Assembly (NCBI GenBank): GCA_003130875.1
Contig: QEXY01000098.1
Span: 1 to 37,356 of the forward strand
DNA length: 37,356 bases
Origin: Ardenticatenia bacterium
GTDB lineage: Bacteria; Chloroflexota; Anaerolineae; 4572-78; NAK82
Reading direction: 5' to 3'
Below, piece by piece: positions 34,114 through 37,356 of this stretch. The notes beneath the pieces are model-generated. The model saw only the letters and a program-made list of their open reading frames with translations. It was not told the origin of the DNA and did no database searches. Position 1 is the first letter of the stretch. Every line of letters starts with the position of its first letter. Position numbers and translations under genes: made by a program.

Positions 34114-34204
34114 TTGGGTTTGCTAAATATGACATAACCCTCGGGGATCAGGTAGCTGGCTGCAGCGTGGCCGGGTGGCAGTGTAGCCCTTATCAGGGAG
34201 AGCA
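34114..34204 (+). other. Leader region between tRNA-Leu and the intrinsic terminator
   Basis: This stretch has no ORF. It holds a small hairpin CCCT-TATC-AGGG (34187-34198) and GTGGCCGGGTG (34167-34177), which can pair with CACCGGCAC (34216-34224) in the terminator loop and 3' arm. That offers a possible alternative fold to the terminator. I recognise no known riboswitch. Confidence 0.4.
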
Positions 34205-34242
34205 CGGGCGCGTGTCACCGGCACGTGTCCGTTTTTCTTTTT
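34205..34242 (+). terminator. Intrinsic terminator before the sugar-isomerase operon
   Basis: CGGGCGCGTG (34205-34214) and CACGTGTCCG (34222-34231) form a 10-bp stem (two G-U pairs) with loop TCACCGG, followed at once by TTTTTCTTTTT (34232-34242). It is 91 bp beyond the tRNA and 26 bp before the next start codon. It either ends the tRNA transcript or acts as an attenuator for the operon. Confidence 0.8.
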
Positions 34243-34268
34243 ATACCACTCACAGGGAGAGATGAGGA

Positions 34269-35483
34269 ATGGAACCAAGCAAAGCTCGTGCCATCGTGGA
34301 AAAAGCATTGGTCCAGGGAAATGGCATCTTGCGCCTGAAGCCGGCCTGGGTGGCGCGCGATTTTTTGCCCCCTGGCTATCGCCTGGGTCTCAAGGAAGAA
34401 GAATACGACGTCGGTGAGCGCGGTTATATCTGTGAACGTTGGCTCGCCTCAGTGACCAAGGCTGACAACCGTATCGGCCCCCCCGATGAGGGACTCAGCT
34501 ATCTGGCCCTCGATAGCGGAGAGCAGCTTACCCTTAAGGAAGCAGTAGAGGTGGCGGGTGCCGAGATCATGGGCACTGAGTACGCCCGTACCCACAAAGG
34601 ATTGGGGCGGCTGGCTAAGATCTACGATTTTGCTGCCCGCATCCCCTATCACATCCATCAGAGGAAAGAAGACGTCGCACCGCTGGGCCGCAACCCCAAG
34701 GAAGAAGCCTACTACTTCCCCGAAGGGCTGGATATGGGACCGCATCCGGAGACTTTCTTCGGTGTGCATCCCCATATTGTCGAACAGAAAAAGATGGACC
34801 TATTATTGCCCCACTTGGTGGAGTGGAAGGACGACCTGATCTTGCGTTATTCACGTGCTTACCTCTTGGTGCCAGGTGAGGGTTTCCATCTGCCGTCCGG
34901 TGTGCTTCACGCGCCGGGAACAGCGGTGACCATCGAGCTTCAGGAAGACTCTGACGTCTTCGCCATGCTGCAGGCCAAGGTCGCCGGTAAGATTATCTCC
35001 AAGGATCTGCTGTTCAAGGATGTGCCCCCAGATAAGCGTGCCCAGTTGGGCGAGCGCGCCGTCCTGGAACAGATCGATTGGGAAACCAGCGGTGACCCTT
35101 ACTTCTACGAGAACCGCCATACTGCTCCGATCTTGATCCAGGAAACTCAGCAGGAGGGAGGTGAGGAATATTGGATCTATTACAACACCACCAAGTTTAG
35201 CGGTAAGAAACTCGTGGTAAAACCGGGCAAGAGTTTCATCAGCGTAGACAAGGGGGTGTATAACATCCTGGTGTGGCAGGGCGAAGGCCGTTACGACGGT
35301 CACCCGATTAAGGCGCGTGACTTCGATCAGGACGAGTTGCTTATCACGTATGCCAAGGCCACGACGCCCATCAAGGTGGAGAACACCGGGCGTGAGGACT
35401 TGGTGATCATCAAGTTTTTCGGGCCAGACATTAACCTGGACGTGCCGATGATCCCACGTTATCCGCCAGGATCGGCAGCATAA
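34269..35483 (+). CDS. Mannose-6-phosphate-isomerase-like cupin protein
   Basis: 404 residues from ATG 34269, with GATGAGG just upstream. It shows a class I phosphomannose-isomerase-like zinc site: H128 and H130 (YHIHQRKED), probable E146 (EEAYYF) and H214 (SGVLHAPGT). A second cupin-like half follows (WIYYNTTKFSGKKLVVKPGKSFISVDKGVYNILVWQGEG). The isomerase substrate is not certain, since related proteins handle mannose-6-phosphate and other sugar phosphates. It lies 26 bp after an intrinsic terminator and leads a plus-strand operon with a TIM-barrel isomerase (49 bp gap) and a zinc dehydrogenase. Together with the divergent cluster it suggests sugar or polyol catabolism. Confidence 0.75.
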   Translation: MEPSKARAIVEKALVQGNGILRLKPAWVARDFLPPGYRLGLKEEEYDVGERGYICERWLASVTKADNRIGPPDEGLSYLALDSGEQLTLKEAVEVAGAEIMGTEYARTHKGLGRLAKIYDFAARIPYHIHQRKEDVAPLGRNPKEEAYYFPEGLDMGPHPETFFGVHPHIVEQKKMDLLLPHLVEWKDDLILRYSRAYLLVPGEGFHLPSGVLHAPGTAVTIELQEDSDVFAMLQAKVAGKIISKDLLFKDVPPDKRAQLGERAVLEQIDWETSGDPYFYENRHTAPILIQETQQEGGEEYWIYYNTTKFSGKKLVVKPGKSFISVDKGVYNILVWQGEGRYDGHPIKARDFDQDELLITYAKATTPIKVENTGREDLVIIKFFGPDINLDVPMIPRYPPGSAA

Positions 35484-35532
35484 CATCACAGCATAAAGAC
35501 ATTTCAGCAATCTAGAATCAAGGAGGTTCTCG

Positions 35533-36435
35533 ATGGGTAAAAAGAAGATTTCAATCGGTGCATGGGCTTATATTTGGGGAGGCTATCAAGAAGCGCCCAT
35601 CCCTCTGCCCGAGGTGCTCAAGCGCCTGAAAGAACTGAAGTTCGATGGCGTTGAGTTGGCAGCATTTCCCCCACATCTTGATCCGGCGGAATACAACACG
35701 CGTGCCAAACGCCTGGAGATCAAGAAGATGTTGGATGACCATGGCTTGGCTGTCAGCGGCCTGGCTGCCAATTTCAGCGCGGTGCCACCCGCACTGGTCA
35801 GCCCCACCCAATACATCGAGGTGGTGATGACCAACCTGGACATCTGCCATGACCTGAATATCCCCAAGCTGCGTGTGGATACCATCAGCCCGCCCACTGA
35901 AATCCCCGGTGGCATGGATTATGAGACGTGCTTCTGGCGCGTGGCACAGGTCTTCCATCGCGCTGCCGAGGTGTGCGCCCGCGAAGGTGTCAAGCTGGTC
36001 TGGGAATTCGAGCCCGGTTTCCTCTTCAACAAGCCCAGCGAAGTGGTGCGCATGGTCTATGCGGTCGATCATCCTAACTTTAGTGTCCTGTTCGACTCGT
36101 GCCATGCCTATATGTGTGCCGTGGTCGGCGCACGTCAGCTGGGCGAGAAAGAGACATTGCCCGGCGGAGTAGTGCAGTTCGCCCATATGTTGACCGGAAA
36201 GATCGGCCACGTCCACTTCATCGACTCGGACGGCACCTTGCACGACGACGAGACCAGCACGCATGCTCCCTTCGGACAGGGTGTGCTCAACTTCGATGAG
36301 ATCGTCAAGGCGCTGCTGGAAGCCGGCTACACTGACGAATGGTGGCCCATCGACTTGTGCTTCTGGCCCAAGGCGTTGGAGGCGACCGCAGGTGCCAAGG
36401 CGTTCATGGATCAGTTGGCCGCGAAGTTTGCATAA
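35533..36435 (+). CDS. Sugar phosphate isomerase/epimerase (xylose-isomerase-like TIM barrel)
   Basis: 300 residues of the AP-endonuclease-2/xylose-isomerase-like TIM-barrel family. Likely metal and active-site strands are WEFEPGF (about 157-163), LFDSCHAY (about 184-191), VHFIDSDG (about 225-232) and the closing WWPIDLCF. The N-terminus reads ISIGAWAYIWGGYQE, with strand LKFDGVELAAFPPHLDP. The family includes inosose dehydratases, hydroxypyruvate isomerases and ketose epimerases. AAGGAGG (35520-35526) precedes the start. It sits between the cupin isomerase and the zinc dehydrogenase genes in one operon. Confidence 0.87.
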   Translation: MGKKKISIGAWAYIWGGYQEAPIPLPEVLKRLKELKFDGVELAAFPPHLDPAEYNTRAKRLEIKKMLDDHGLAVSGLAANFSAVPPALVSPTQYIEVVMTNLDICHDLNIPKLRVDTISPPTEIPGGMDYETCFWRVAQVFHRAAEVCAREGVKLVWEFEPGFLFNKPSEVVRMVYAVDHPNFSVLFDSCHAYMCAVVGARQLGEKETLPGGVVQFAHMLTGKIGHVHFIDSDGTLHDDETSTHAPFGQGVLNFDEIVKALLEAGYTDEWWPIDLCFWPKALEATAGAKAFMDQLAAKFA

Positions 36436-36465
36436 GACGATAAGCTGAGGCAGGAGAGACGTGTT

Positions 36466-37356
36466 ATGGCTGAGAAGATGAAAGCTCAGGTGTTCTACGA
36501 AGCGGAGAAGATGGAGCTGGAGGAAATTCCCATCCCGAAGGTCACCGACGTGGACGTTCTGGTGCGAGTGAAGAATTGCGGAATCTGCGGCTCCGACATC
36601 TCCTATTACTACGGCTTGAGCCCGCTGGGTACCCCGACCGGCAAGGGGCCACTGGTATTGGGTCATGAATTCACCGGTGAGGTGGTGGAGGTAGGTGCGG
36701 TCGCCAAGTCGATGAACCTGTTCAAGCCGGGCGACCGCGTGGTGGTCAATCCGGTTCAGAACTGCAACGCATGCTATGCCTGCGCCGCCGGACACACCAA
36801 CCTGTGCACCAACCTCTATGTGCCGGGGGTGTCTGCCAACGGAGGCTTTGCCGAGTACTGCATCTCGCGCTACACCGGCCTGTTCAAACTGCCCGACAAC
36901 GTCAGCTATGCCGCGGGCGCCTTTACCGAGCCGCTTGCCTGTGCTGTATACGGCATGAAGAAGCTGGCCATCGAGCCAGGGCAGTTCGTGGCGATCTTCG
37001 GGCCGGGGCCGATGGGCCTGATGATGGTACAGATGGCCAAAGCAATGGGCGCCGGCAAGGTAGCTTTGATTGGCACGCGCGACTACCGGCTGGAAGACGG
37101 CAAGAAGATGGGCGCGGATTACGTCTTCAACACCAAAGACGAGAAGTCGCCCTACTACGTCAAGAACCTCAAGGAAGCGATCGCCGATCTGACGCACGGT
37201 GCCCTGGCCGACCGAGCGATCGTGCCCACCAGCGCCAACGAGGCGTTTGAGCAGGCGCTCGACATCACCGGCAACGCGGCTATCCTGGTACACTTCGGCC
37301 TGCCCAATACGGACGATGTCATCCACGTGCCTGCACTGGCCACCCACACCATGGAC
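36466..37356 (+). CDS. Zinc-dependent alcohol/polyol dehydrogenase (3' end outside window)
   Basis: 297 residues are visible from ATG 36466, which has AGGAGAG upstream; the frame is open to the window edge. Catalytic zinc ligands include C41 (GICGSD) and H67-E68 (LGHEFTG). The structural zinc cluster is C100, C103, C106 and C114 (CNACYAC, then NLC). The Rossmann loop IFGPGPMGLMM follows. It is the second MDR polyol-type dehydrogenase here; it aligns only loosely with the one at 31812-32861, so the two probably act on different substrates. It is the third gene of the operon. Confidence 0.9.
   Translation, partial: MAEKMKAQVFYEAEKMELEEIPIPKVTDVDVLVRVKNCGICGSDISYYYGLSPLGTPTGKGPLVLGHEFTGEVVEVGAVAKSMNLFKPGDRVVVNPVQNCNACYACAAGHTNLCTNLYVPGVSANGGFAEYCISRYTGLFKLPDNVSYAAGAFTEPLACAVYGMKKLAIEPGQFVAIFGPGPMGLMMVQMAKAMGAGKVALIGTRDYRLEDGKKMGADYVFNTKDEKSPYYVKNLKEAIADLTHGALADRAIVPTSANEAFEQALDITGNAAILVHFGLPNTDDVIHVPALATHTMD

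Noticed and set aside
34131-34200. Second tRNA or known riboswitch after tRNA-Leu
   Set aside because: Some short stems are present, but no T-arm, anticodon arm or known aptamer core could be built.
35551-37347. 598-codon open frame on the minus strand antisense to the TIM-barrel isomerase and zinc dehydrogenase genes
   Set aside because: It lies opposite two genes with clear family motifs and good ribosome sites, crosses their intergenic gap, and its translation is His/Gln/Val rich without recognisable motifs. It is a by-product of GC-rich codon use.

Overview
The window looks like a stretch of a moderately GC-rich bacterial chromosome, most likely a member of the Chloroflexota (Anaerolineae-like). 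This is an inference from gene content: a secreted protein with a long Thr/Pro repeat tail, a FtsB/DivIC-like protein with a Trp-rich tail, an NfeD-slipin pair, a YfhO-type membrane protein, TPR and secreted sensor-like proteins, and a cupin-type phosphoglucose isomerase. No rRNA, phage or CRISPR locus is present. Every well-supported promoter found has the sigma70-type two-box form with a 17-bp spacer.

Layout. (1) 1-1707, minus: a cysteine-rich secreted protein cut by the window edge. (2) 1868-5188, minus: a single 1106-residue polypeptide fusing serine hydroxymethyltransferase to a shortened GcvT-like module and then a complete GcvT. (3) 5480-8812, plus: a receiver-domain protein and a large membrane-embedded spermidine-synthase-like protein. 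(4) 12244-8841, minus: a tightly packed operon of CPA2 cation/proton antiporter, P-II-like protein, endonuclease V and radical SAM enzyme. (5) 12368-14675: two 90/91-bp terminal-inverted-repeat elements (MITE-like) bracket a FtsB/DivIC-like gene and a convergent membrane-protein gene. (6) 14761-17033: NfeD protease and slipin, then (17187-19634) a YfhO-like membrane protein. (7) 23925-19551, minus: NarL-type histidine kinase, response regulator, L-lactate dehydrogenase and an SDR/DUF2867 protein in one run. (8) 24264-30280, plus: two related 3-TM membrane proteins (the second with TPRs), a secreted protein with a duplicated domain, and an acyl-CoA synthetase. (9) 33919-30245, minus, and 34269-37356, plus: two divergent carbohydrate-metabolism clusters separated by a tRNA-Leu(UAA) gene and a leader with an intrinsic terminator.

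How genes may work together. The SHMT-GcvT fusion joins two activities that share methylene-tetrahydrofolate. The antiporter and P-II-like protein overlap and probably form a transporter with its own regulator. The kinase-regulator pair is probably co-transcribed with lactate dehydrogenase, which suggests redox or fermentation control. The divergent sugar clusters hold a Gfo/Idh oxidoreductase, two zinc alcohol/polyol dehydrogenases, two cupin sugar isomerases, a TIM-barrel isomerase and a PGDH-like dehydrogenase; together they look like a polyol or sugar oxidation route whose substrate I cannot name.

The window is gene dense, with three convergent gene pairs overlapping at their 3' ends. The strongest candidates for something little described are the SHMT/half-GcvT/GcvT fusion, the antiporter/P-II-like/nfi/radical-SAM operon, the membrane-TPR-secreted gene trio at 24.3-28.5 kb, and the MITE family with a clear 6-bp target duplication.
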